Positions 1 to 5,171 of a stretch of DNA of 6,513 nt are shown piece by piece. Origin of the DNA: an uncultured Luteimonas sp. (GTDB lineage Bacteria > Pseudomonadota > Gammaproteobacteria > Xanthomonadales > Xanthomonadaceae); the NCBI GenBank assembly GCA_938008415.1, contig CALLKI010000076.1, forward strand, positions 1 to 6,513, in the 5' to 3' direction. How positions within the stretch are numbered: the stretch's first letter is position 1; every line of letters begins with the position of its first letter. The position numbers were made by a program, and so were the translations under genes. The notes under the pieces were generated by a model. That model was not told the origin of the DNA. It saw only the letters and a list, made by a program, of their open reading frames with translations, and ran no database searches.

Positions 1-129
1 CTGCCGCACAGGCAGCTCAGAAAGCCAACGTGCGGCGGCGGCAGCGGTGGCAATGGGAGCCGCCCGGTGCGGGATCCACTCCGGCTCCGGAACGTCCCGG
101 ACAGGGGTGCTCCGGGATTTCGCGGGCAT
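1..129 (-). CDS. Possible 5' end of an unidentified gene, open to the left edge (weak)
   Basis: An ATG at 127-129 opens a minus-strand frame of 43 codons that runs off the left edge without a stop (begins MPAKSRSTPVRDVPEPEW). I do not recognise the product. About three quarters of third positions are G or C, lower than in the neighbouring genes, and there is no clear Shine-Dalgarno before the ATG. Only 15 nt separate it from the 145-177 hairpin, which leaves little room for a promoter. Open frames of this length are common by chance at this GC content. No plus-strand gene ends in this stretch: none of the three plus frames stops before the hairpin. The rest of 1-144 shows only short GC inverted repeats (for example 95-100 with 112-117) of uncertain meaning. 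Confidence 0.22.
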   Translation of the reverse strand, partial: MPAKSRSTPVRDVPEPEWIPHRAAPIATAAAAARWLSELPVRQ

Positions 130-144
130 GCAGCGGGCCAACAG

Positions 145-177
145 GCAAAGGGCGCGGCCAAAGGCCGCGCCCTTTGC
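145..177 (-). terminator. Perfect 15-bp hairpin, likely terminator of the LysM-lipoprotein unit
   Basis: Bases 145-159 are the exact reverse complement of 163-177, with a 3-base AAA loop (TTT on the minus strand). The stem is very GC-rich in the middle with an AAA/TTT step near its base. It starts 23 nt beyond the stop codon of the minus-strand lipoprotein gene (201-686), where a factor-independent terminator is expected. The T-run is short on both strands: TTTGCTGTTTCC follows on plus and TTTGCCTGTTG on minus. The near-symmetry means it could also stop transcription arriving from the left on the plus strand. Confidence 0.75.
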
Positions 178-200
178 TGTTTCCCATTTGCGGGAAAGGA

Positions 201-686
201 TTACTTCACTTCGAAGTCGGAAGTGCTGACCACGTTGCCGTCGAGCGAGATCTCGACCTTGTACCTGCCGGACGGCCAGCCGTCGGGCTTGCTGATCTGG
301 AAGGTGGTGGTGCCGTCGCCCGAGAAGTCCAGCGCCTTGCTCTCCTCGTGCACGATCTGGCTGCTGTCCACGTGCGACCACTTCGCCGTCAGCGTGCCGG
401 GGACGTTCGCGGCCGGGTCGCTGGTGCGGGTGTCCACCGCGGCGTAGATCGTGTCGTTCGGCGCGAAGGTGGTGGTCGGGTTGGCGATCTTGTTGTCGGG
501 GCCGGCGGCATTGCCGAGGGTGACGGCAAGGACGGAGATGGTCGGCGCCGGGGCCTCGGCCATCGGCGCGGGCGCCTGTTCCGCGGCCGGCGCGGGGGCC
601 GGGGCCTGTTCCTTCTTGCAGCCGACCAGCGCGACGCTTCCAAGCGCGGCGATCAGCAGGGTACGGGAAAGACGGTTGGTGTTCAT
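201..686 (-). CDS. Lipoprotein of unknown function with Pro/Ala linker and C-terminal beta-rich domain
   Basis: This 161-residue protein has a classic lipoprotein signal: basic N-terminus (residues 1-8), hydrophobic core, and lipobox LVGC ending at Cys23, followed by Lys-Lys. There is no Asp at +2, so outer-membrane anchoring on the periplasmic side is the likely fate (inference). Residues 27-48 are a Pro/Ala-rich spacer. Residues 49-161 look like one small beta-sandwich, with alternating hydrophobic strands and a final stretch around WPSGRYKVEISLDG (137-150) that resembles Ig/FN3-like accessory domains. No catalytic motif is visible, so the function is unknown. The ATG at 686 is preceded by AAGGAA six bases upstream and AGGAG further out. 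It lies 48 nt downstream of the LysM gene on the same strand with no obvious promoter between, so the two are probably cotranscribed. The hairpin at 145-177 follows it. Confidence 0.88.
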   Translation of the reverse strand: MNTNRLSRTLLIAALGSVALVGCKKEQAPAPAPAAEQAPAPMAEAPAPTISVLAVTLGNAAGPDNKIANPTTTFAPNDTIYAAVDTRTSDPAANVPGTLTAKWSHVDSSQIVHEESKALDFSGDGTTTFQISKPDGWPSGRYKVEISLDGNVVSTSDFEVK

Positions 687-734
687 GGGAGTTCCTTTCT
701 CCTGGTGTACTGGATGGATGCGGGATGAAACCGG

Positions 735-1061
735 TCAGTCCGCGGCCGGACCTTCGCCGTCGATCACCGGCAGGGTGATGGTCTGGCCGGGGAAGATGCG
801 GTCGGGATCGGGGATCGCGTCGCGGTTGGCCTCGTGGATCCTGCGCCAGTAGCTGGCCTTGCCATAGAAGCGCTGCGCGATCGCCGAGAGCGTGTCGCCC
901 TTCTGGATGGTGTAGCTGCGCGCGTCCGGCTCCAGCGCGCGTTCGGTGGACGTCACGCCACCTTGCACGTTGCTGAAGTCCGGCCGTGCCGGAGCGTCCT
1001 GCTCGGTGCTGGACACGCCGCCTTGCACGTTCGAGAAATCGGGTTTCCTGTCGTTGCTCAT
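735..1061 (-). CDS. Small LysM-domain protein resembling the C-terminal half of Kbp/YgaU
   Basis: This is a 108-residue protein with one LysM domain at about 49-97. Its features are YTIQKGDTLSAIAQRFYG, an EAN turn at 77-79 and a PDRIFPGQ stretch at 86-93. That pattern matches the LysM domain of the E. coli potassium-binding protein Kbp (YgaU), but the N-terminal BON domain of Kbp is absent. In its place is a polar segment in which PDFSNVQGGV(S/T)STE occurs twice (7-20 and 27-40). There is no signal peptide or membrane segment, so the protein is probably cytoplasmic unless exported by an unrecognised route. LysM domains usually bind N-acetylglucosamine glycans; Kbp shows that cytoplasmic versions can have other ligands, so a cell-wall role cannot be assumed. 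The ATG at 1061 has a strong GGGGAGGAG five bases upstream. It leads a likely operon with the lipoprotein gene 201-686. Confidence 0.9.
   Translation of the reverse strand: MSNDRKPDFSNVQGGVSSTEQDAPARPDFSNVQGGVTSTERALEPDARSYTIQKGDTLSAIAQRFYGKASYWRRIHEANRDAIPDPDRIFPGQTITLPVIDGEGPAAD
942..1043 (-). repeat. In-gene duplication encoding two PDFSNVQGGV(S/T)STE units
   Basis: Two 42-bp units, 1002-1043 and 942-983, encode 14-residue sequences that differ at a single position (Ser or Thr). They repeat with a 60-bp (20-residue) period. The DNA copies have diverged at synonymous sites but share an identical 11-base core (961-971 and 1021-1031). The protein repeat is therefore preserved while the DNA drifts, which suggests selection on the peptide. 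Confidence 0.85.
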
Positions 1062-1112
1062 CGGGGCTCCTCCCCTGTGGATGCAGCGACGGACACAGTG
1101 GCACGGGGCGCG

Positions 1113-1122
1113 TTAAGAATGC
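1113..1122 (-). promoter_or_regulatory. Possible -10 region for the LysM-lipoprotein operon, sigma-S-like
   Basis: On the minus strand, GCATTCTTAA matches 7 of 10 positions of the extended sigma-S -10 consensus (CTATACTTAA), including the CTTAA tail. It lies about 50 nt upstream of the LysM ATG in the 97-nt gap after queF. It is the only AT-rich patch there and overlaps a perfect 8-base palindrome (1118-1125). I see no convincing -35 element. Position and weak motif match are the only support. Confidence 0.3.
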
Positions 1123-1133
1123 ATTGCGCCGGG

Positions 1134-1151
1134 GGCCGGGCGATGCCGGCC
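1134..1151 (-). terminator. GC hairpin just after queF, weak terminator candidate
   Basis: Bases 1134-1139 (GGCCGG) pair with 1146-1151 (CCGGCC) around a 6-base loop, starting 7 nt past the queF stop. No T-run follows on either strand, so it is at best an imperfect or factor-dependent terminator or a 3'-end-stabilising hairpin. Confidence 0.3.
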
Positions 1152-1158
1152 GTTCAGG

Positions 1159-1971
1159 TCACTGCCGCGGCTCCCGGCGGGGCGCGGGCGGCGGGGTGCC
1201 CGGGGTGGCGCGCCAGGGGTTGATGTCCAGGCCGCCGCGGCGGGTGTAGCGCGCTTCCACCGACAGGGCCTGCGGCCGGCAGCGGGCCATGAGGTCGGTG
1301 TGGATGCGTTCCACGCACTGTTCGTGGAACTCGGCGTGGTCGCGGAAGGAGACGAGGTAGCGCAGCAGGCCTTCGCGGTCGATGCGCGGGCCGCGGTAGG
1401 CGATGCGCACGCTGGCCCAGTCGGGCTGGCCGGTGACCGGGCAGTTGGACTTGAGCAGGTCGCTGCGCAGGCATTCCTCGACCACCTGGCCAGGGTCCGC
1501 GCGCAGCAGGCCGGGGTCGGGCGGGCCGTAGTGGTCGATGGCGATGTCGAGCCCGTCGATGGAGACGGCATCGTCCCCGGCCGCGAACGGCGGCAGGCCG
1601 AATTCCACCGTCACGGTGCCGCCCGCGGCGCGGGAGACGTCCCCGGCGATGCGCGCGCGCACGGCCTCGGCGCTGTCGAAGCGGGTGCCGTTGAGCGAGT
1701 TGAGGTAGAGCTTGAACGACTTGGACTCGACCAGGTTCGGCGTGGACGCGGGGACGATGATGGTGGCGGTGGCGACCTGCGGCTTGCCGCGCGCGTCGAG
1801 CCAGGACAGTTCGTAGGCGTGCCAGCGGTCGTGGCCGGTGAACGGGAGCGCATCGCCAAGGCCCAGTTCCGCGCGGGCGTTGGCGCGCGGGATCGGGAAC
1901 AGCAGCGACGGGTCGTAGTGCCGCGGGTAGGCGACCTCGCGGCCGAGCAGCGAATCTTCGGGTCGTGACAT
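1159..1971 (-). CDS. queF: NADPH-dependent 7-cyano-7-deazaguanine reductase (long-form QueF)
   Basis: QueF reduces the nitrile of preQ0 to the aminomethyl group of preQ1 using two NADPH, the step before tRNA-guanine transglycosylase in cytoplasmic queuosine synthesis. The 270-residue length fits the long, two-half (T-fold tandem) type found in E. coli. The family motif ESKSFKLY is at 82-89. The catalytic Cys177 sits in LKSNCPVTGQPDW with the proton-donor Asp184, and His216-Glu217 follow in FHEQC. The Cys-to-Asp (+7) and Cys-to-His (+39) spacings match the E. coli enzyme as I recall it (Cys190, Asp197, His229). The terminal signature YTRRGGLDINPWR is at 242-254. A Pro/Arg-rich tail of about 16 residues follows, probably disordered. 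The ATG at 1971 has no Shine-Dalgarno; see the -10 element at 1978-1983. No other queuosine gene is adjacent, and no preQ1 riboswitch is seen. Confidence 0.97.
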   Translation of the reverse strand: MSRPEDSLLGREVAYPRHYDPSLLFPIPRANARAELGLGDALPFTGHDRWHAYELSWLDARGKPQVATATIIVPASTPNLVESKSFKLYLNSLNGTRFDSAEAVRARIAGDVSRAAGGTVTVEFGLPPFAAGDDAVSIDGLDIAIDHYGPPDPGLLRADPGQVVEECLRSDLLKSNCPVTGQPDWASVRIAYRGPRIDREGLLRYLVSFRDHAEFHEQCVERIHTDLMARCRPQALSVEARYTRRGGLDINPWRATPGTPPPAPRREPRQ

Positions 1972-1977
1972 GACGGA

Positions 1978-1983
1978 ATTCTA
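1978..1983 (-). promoter_or_regulatory. -10-like element placed for a leaderless queF transcript
   Basis: On the minus strand TAGAAT (5 of 6 matches to TATAAT) ends exactly 6 nt before the queF ATG, so the transcript would start at or within a base or so of the initiation codon. No purine-rich ribosome-binding site lies upstream of that ATG, which agrees with leaderless initiation. No clear -35 is present at 16-18 bp spacing. A second possible minus-strand -10 (TATACG, 1994-1999) would instead give a leader of about 15 nt, also without a Shine-Dalgarno. Confidence 0.4.
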
Positions 1984-1995
1984 ATCCCGGTGCCG

Positions 1996-2001
1996 TATAA
2001 A
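1996..2001 (+). promoter_or_regulatory. -10-like TATAAA for the I42 inhibitor gene
   Basis: TATAAA (5 of 6 to consensus) lies about 30 nt before the plus-strand ATG at 2033, which would give a leader of about 25 nt containing the GGAGG at 2021-2025. No good -35 is found at normal spacing; the nearest TGACG-like patch at 1970-1975 is about 20 bp away. It overlaps the queF promoter region, so the two divergent genes would compete for polymerase if both sites are real. Confidence 0.35.
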
Positions 2002-2032
2002 ACCCGGGAACGCCGCCACTGGAGGCCTGGCC

Positions 2033-2497
2033 ATGTCCCGGACCCTCGCCGCCCTGCCCCTGTTCTGCCTGCTGGCCGCCTGCGCGCCGGACGGGCACGC
2101 CCCGGACTCCGCGCCGGCGGCGGAGGAAGCACCCGCCCCGCACGCGGCGGCCGCGGCGCCGGAACCGGAGGTGGTCATGCCCGCGGCAGAGGGCGCGACC
2201 ATGCTGGTCCCGGGCCAGGTGCTGGAGATCGCGCTCGAGGGCAACGCCAGCACCGGCTATGCCTGGGAGATCGTCGAGGACGGCGGGCCGCGGCTGGCGC
2301 TGCAGCCGGTGCCGCCGCGCCCGGAGGAGCAGGCGCAGGAGCCGCGGATGGTCGGCGCGCCGGGCATCTACCGCTGGCGTTTCGAGGCGGTGAAACCCGG
2401 CCAGGCGCGGATCCGGCTGGTCTACCGCCGGCCCTGGGAGGAAGGCGTCGACCCCCTGCAGGAAGCGGTGTTCGACGTGGTGGTGCAAGCGCGCTGA
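2033..2497 (+). CDS. Lipoprotein protease inhibitor, I42 (chagasin-like) family
   Basis: This 154-residue protein has a lipobox LAAC ending at Cys17, no Asp at +2 (outer-membrane or periplasm-facing lipoprotein expected), and an Ala/Pro/Glu-rich linker to about residue 50. Residues 53-152 form the chagasin-like domain. The three inhibitory loop signatures are visible in order: NASTGYAW (71-78; family NPTTGY), GAPG (108-111; family GxGG) followed by IYRWRFEA, and RPWE (133-136). Chagasin-family proteins block papain-like cysteine peptidases by inserting these loops into the active-site cleft. The likely target is an envelope or external cysteine peptidase, but none is encoded nearby, so the target is unknown. 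GGAGG at 2021-2025 sits 7 nt before the ATG. The gene is divergent from queF and convergent with the second M20 gene, so it is transcribed alone. Confidence 0.92.
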   Translation: MSRTLAALPLFCLLAACAPDGHAPDSAPAAEEAPAPHAAAAAPEPEVVMPAAEGATMLVPGQVLEIALEGNASTGYAWEIVEDGGPRLALQPVPPRPEEQAQEPRMVGAPGIYRWRFEAVKPGQARIRLVYRRPWEEGVDPLQEAVFDVVVQAR

Positions 2498-2498
2498 A

Positions 2499-2519
2499 CG
2501 CGCCGGCGCACGGGGCGCG
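2499..2519. terminator. Short GC stem between the convergent inhibitor and hydrolase genes
   Basis: CGCGCC (2499-2504) can pair with GGCGCG (2514-2519) around a 9-base loop in the 25-nt gap between two convergent genes. There is no T-run on either side. Its position is right for a shared terminator, but the structure is weak and could arise by chance in such GC-rich sequence. Confidence 0.25.
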
Positions 2520-2522
2520 GCC

Positions 2523-3839
2523 TCAGCCGCGCCCGCCGTGCAGGTAGTCCAGCGCCACCTGGAGCATCGCCCGGAAGCCGACGTCGAGCGCGGCCTCGTC
2601 GAGGAAGAACTCGGGCGAGTGGTTGCTGGCCGCGGCTTCCGGGTCGCGGCCCTCCGGCGTGACGCCGACGAAGAAGAACATGCCTGGCACCTCGCGCGCG
2701 AAGAACGAGAAGTCCTCGGCGCCGGTGATCAGGCCCGGGTCCACCACGTTTTCCGGGCCCGCCACCTTTTCCAGGCTTGCCCGCATCCGCGTGGTGAGCG
2801 CCGGGTCGTTGACCGTGACCGGATAGTTGCCGTCGAGCGGGATGCGCGCCTCGATGCTGGCGCCATGCGCGGCGGCGACGTGTCCGGCGACGTTGCGCAG
2901 GTCGTCGATGATCGCCTGGCGCATGCCGTCGTCGAAGGTGCGGATGGTGCCGATCAGCTCCACCTGGTCGGGGATGATGTTGTGGCGGATGCCGCCCTTG
3001 ACCGCGCCGAAGGTGACCACCGCGGGCAGCCGGGTGATGTCGGTGCGGCGGCTGACGATGGTCTGCGCGGTGGACACCAGGTCGGCGGCGGCCACGACCG
3101 GGTCGACGCCGTTCCACGGCCGCGAGCCGTGCGTCTGCCGGCCCTTGACCGTGATCTCGAACTCGTCGGCGGCGGCCATCAGCGGGCCGGGCCGCACCGC
3201 GAGCCGGCCGACGTTGAGCGAGGAACTGACGTGCAGGCCGAACACCGCGTCCGGGCGGAAGTCGCGGAACAGGCCCTGGGCCAGCATCTCCTCGGCGCCG
3301 CCCTTCTCGCCCTCGGGCGCGCCCTCCTCCGCCGGCTGGAAGATGAAGAGCACCTCGCCGGGCAGCTCGTCCTTCATCGCCACCAGCGCCTCGGCCACGC
3401 CCATCAGGATGGCGACGTGGGCGTCGTGTCCGCAGGCGTGCATCACGCCCACGGTCTCGCCGCGGTAGGTGGTGGTGACCTTCGATGCGAACGGCACGTC
3501 CACGCGCTCGGTGACCGGCAGCGCGTCCATGTCGGCGCGCAACGCGATGCGCGGGCCGGGCTTGCCGCCCTTGAGCACCGCGGCCACGCCGGTGGTGGCG
3601 ATGCCGGTCTTCGGCTCCAGGCCCAGCGCGCGCAGGTGCTCGGCCACCAGCGCGGCGGTGCGCACCTCGCGGTTGCCCAGTTCCGGGTGCTGGTGGATGT
3701 CGCGGCGCCATTCCACCACCCTGCCCTGCAGCCGCTGCGCGGCGGCGGCGACTTCGGGGCGGAGCGCGTCCTGCGCGTTGGCGGTGAGGGTGGGAAGCGC
3801 CAGCAGCAGGGCGCAGGACAGCGACAGCAGTCGTGGCAT
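2523..3839 (-). CDS. Secreted M20D-family metallo-amidohydrolase, second of tandem pair
   Basis: This 438-residue protein belongs to the M20D (IAA-amino-acid hydrolase/hippurate hydrolase/N-acyl-amino-acid amidohydrolase) family. It hydrolyses an amide between an acyl group and an amino acid or small peptide; the exact substrate cannot be read from sequence. A Sec signal peptide (1-22, cleavage expected at ANA|QD) places it in the periplasm or outside. The metal ligands are all present: Cys136 and His138 (HACGHD), Glu171/172 (PAEEG), His203 (GLHV) and His407 (NHSP). The dimerisation/lid domain lies roughly at 210-330 and includes GRQTHG (233-238). The ATG at 3839 is preferred because GGAG lies about 10 nt upstream. 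An in-frame ATG at 3866 that overlaps the previous stop (TGATG) has no Shine-Dalgarno and would add nine residues. The 26-nt gap to the first copy implies cotranscription and probable translational coupling. Confidence 0.95.
   Translation of the reverse strand: MPRLLSLSCALLLALPTLTANAQDALRPEVAAAAQRLQGRVVEWRRDIHQHPELGNREVRTAALVAEHLRALGLEPKTGIATTGVAAVLKGGKPGPRIALRADMDALPVTERVDVPFASKVTTTYRGETVGVMHACGHDAHVAILMGVAEALVAMKDELPGEVLFIFQPAEEGAPEGEKGGAEEMLAQGLFRDFRPDAVFGLHVSSSLNVGRLAVRPGPLMAAADEFEITVKGRQTHGSRPWNGVDPVVAAADLVSTAQTIVSRRTDITRLPAVVTFGAVKGGIRHNIIPDQVELIGTIRTFDDGMRQAIIDDLRNVAGHVAAAHGASIEARIPLDGNYPVTVNDPALTTRMRASLEKVAGPENVVDPGLITGAEDFSFFAREVPGMFFFVGVTPEGRDPEAAASNHSPEFFLDEAALDVGFRAMLQVALDYLHGGRG
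3351..3453 (-). repeat. Near-identical block shared with the first M20 gene (copy 2)
   Basis: This 103-bp block matches 4688-4790 at 96 of 103 positions, with only one mismatch in the first 60. It encodes the HACGHD metal-binding region through PGEV. It lies at the same 1337-bp offset as the exact 87-bp repeat, so the two are parts of one colinear homologous tract. Confidence 0.9.
3507..3593 (-). repeat. Exact 87-bp repeat within the tandem M20 genes (copy 2)
   Basis: Bases 3507-3593 are identical to 4844-4930, including every synonymous position, and the match breaks on both sides immediately outside. The stretch encodes 29 residues, from TGVAAVLKGG through RADMDALPVTE. Flanking coding sequence differs at both protein and DNA level. 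Confidence 0.95.
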
Positions 3840-3865
3840 GGCGGTTGTTCTCCGTGTCGGGTGCA

Positions 3866-5152
3866 TCAGCGGGAATCGTGCAGGAAGTCGAGCGTGGCCT
3901 GCAGCATCGCGCGCAGGCCCGTTTCCAGCGCCGACTCGTCCGGCGCGTACAGCGGCGAGTGGTTCATCGGCGCCTGCTCCAGCGGCGTGCCGCGCGGGGT
4001 GGTGCCGACGAAGAAGTAGAAGCCGGGCGCGACGTTGGCGAACTCGGAGAAGTCCTCGGCGATGGTGTAGCGCGGCACCTCGACCACGTTCTCCGCGCCG
4101 GCCACCTTCTCCAGCGAGGGCCGGAGGCGCGCGGCCAGCGCCGGGTCGTTGGCGGTCACCGGCGCGTTCATGTGGACGTCGAGCGTGGCGGTGGCGCCGC
4201 TGGCCGCGGCGAAGTGCTCCGCGGTGGCGCGGAAGCGCTCGATCACGTCCTGGCGCACGTCCATGTCGAAGGTGCGCAGGGTGCCGACCATCGTCGCCTC
4301 GTCGGGGATGATGTTGAAGCGGGTGCCGGCCTGCAGCTGCCCGGCGGTGAGCACCACCGGGTGCGCGGTGATGTCCACCTGGCGGGCGATGATGGATTGC
4401 GCGCCGAGCAGGATCTGCGCGGCGACGGTGATCGGGTCCACGCCGGCCCAGGGTTGCGAGCCGTGGGTCTGCCGTCCCCTGACGTGCAGCGTCCACTCGT
4501 CGGCGCTGGCCATGAACGGGCCGGGGCGCACGCCGAGCTGGCCCACGTGCAGGCGCGACCACACGTGCAGGCCGAGCACCGCGTCCGGCCGGAAGCCGTC
4601 GAACACGCCCTCCTCCAGCATCCGCTTCGCGCCCGCGACCTCGCCGGGGACCGGGGGTCCCTCCTCCGCCGGCTGGAACACGAACATCACCTCGCCGGGC
4701 AGCTCGTCCTTCATCGCCGCCAGCGCCTCGGCCACGCCCATCAGGATCGCCACGTGCATGTCGTGGCCGCAGGCGTGCATCACGCCCACGGGCTGGCCGC
4801 GGTATTCGCTGCGCGCGGTGGAGGCGTACGGCAGGCCGGTGGCCTCGGTGACCGGCAGCGCGTCCATGTCGGCGCGCAACGCGATGCGCGGGCCGGGCTT
4901 GCCGCCCTTGAGCACCGCGGCCACGCCGGTCACGCCGATGCCGGTCCTCGGTTCCAGGCCGAGCGCGCGCAGGTGGTCGGCCACGACCTGCGCGGTGCGG
5001 AATTCCTGGTTGCCCAGTTCGGGATGGCGGTGCAGGTCGCGCCGCCACTCGACCACCTTCGCCAGCAGCGCGGGGTCGGGTTCGGCGGCGGGCGGCTGCG
5101 CCGCCGCGGACGCGGCGGCCAGCGCGAGGGCAAGGGCGGCGATGCGGATCAT
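3866..5152 (-). CDS. Secreted M20D-family metallo-amidohydrolase, first of tandem pair
   Basis: This 428-residue paralogue of the adjacent hydrolase has the same family and reaction class (acyl-amino-acid or aminoacyl-amide hydrolysis with a two-metal centre). A short Ala-rich signal peptide (1-18, cleavage expected near SAAA|QP) predicts export. Ligands: Cys128 and His130 (HACGHD), Glu163/164 (PAEEG), His196 (GLHV) and His398 (NHSP). GRQTHG (226-231) marks the lid/dimer domain. The ATG at 5152 is chosen because GAGG sits 7 nt upstream. A TTG two codons earlier (5158) is possible but too close to that site. The gene begins 19 nt after the MscS-like stop and its stop is 26 nt before the next hydrolase start, so it is the third gene of a probable four-gene transcript. 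Compared with its partner, the N-terminal catalytic half is about 80% identical and the rest about 53% (counted by eye), so substrate range may differ. Confidence 0.95.
   Translation of the reverse strand: MIRIAALALALAAASAAAQPPAAEPDPALLAKVVEWRRDLHRHPELGNQEFRTAQVVADHLRALGLEPRTGIGVTGVAAVLKGGKPGPRIALRADMDALPVTEATGLPYASTARSEYRGQPVGVMHACGHDMHVAILMGVAEALAAMKDELPGEVMFVFQPAEEGPPVPGEVAGAKRMLEEGVFDGFRPDAVLGLHVWSRLHVGQLGVRPGPFMASADEWTLHVRGRQTHGSQPWAGVDPITVAAQILLGAQSIIARQVDITAHPVVLTAGQLQAGTRFNIIPDEATMVGTLRTFDMDVRQDVIERFRATAEHFAAASGATATLDVHMNAPVTANDPALAARLRPSLEKVAGAENVVEVPRYTIAEDFSEFANVAPGFYFFVGTTPRGTPLEQAPMNHSPLYAPDESALETGLRAMLQATLDFLHDSR
4688..4790 (-). repeat. Near-identical block shared with the second M20 gene (copy 1)
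   Basis: This is the counterpart of 3351-3453, with 7 mismatches in 103 bp, six of them clustered in the last 43 bases. It covers the HACGHD metal site. Confidence 0.9.
4844..4930 (-). repeat. Exact 87-bp repeat within the tandem M20 genes (copy 1)
   Basis: This is the counterpart of 3507-3593, identical over 87 bp and bounded by mismatches at 4843 and 4931. It encodes the same 29 residues, through RADMDALPVTE. Confidence 0.95.
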
Positions 5153-5171
5153 CGGCAAACCTCGGGCAGGA

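Noticed and set aside
1..45. Inverted repeats near the left edge (1-5 with 11-15; 1-7 with 38-44)
   Set aside because: Short GC stems with no T-run and no adjacent gene end; chance is likely at this GC content.
1154..2488. A 444-residue minus-strand frame across queF and the inhibitor gene
   Set aside because: It is out of frame with queF and antisense to the inhibitor, both of which have complete family signatures; its composition is Arg/Pro/Ala-biased and without motifs.
3804..3839. Cys9 in the second hydrolase's signal peptide as a lipoprotein anchor
   Set aside because: The preceding residues (SLS) do not form a lipobox and the hydrophobic core continues after the cysteine; ANA|QD is a normal signal peptidase I site.
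3840..3866. ATG at 3866 as the start of the second hydrolase, overlapping the preceding stop
   Set aside because: No Shine-Dalgarno precedes it, while the ATG at 3839 has GGAG at suitable spacing and gives a standard signal peptide.
2523..5048. A single 841-residue open frame on the minus strand covering both M20 genes
   Set aside because: Only its last 438 residues (from 3839) are the real second hydrolase. The upstream part is an out-of-frame, Arg/Ala/Gly-rich reading of the first hydrolase, so there is no fusion protein.
5153..5158. TTG at 5158 as the start of the first hydrolase
   Set aside because: It lies too close to the GAGG; the ATG at 5152 has ideal 7-nt spacing and gives an equally good signal peptide.
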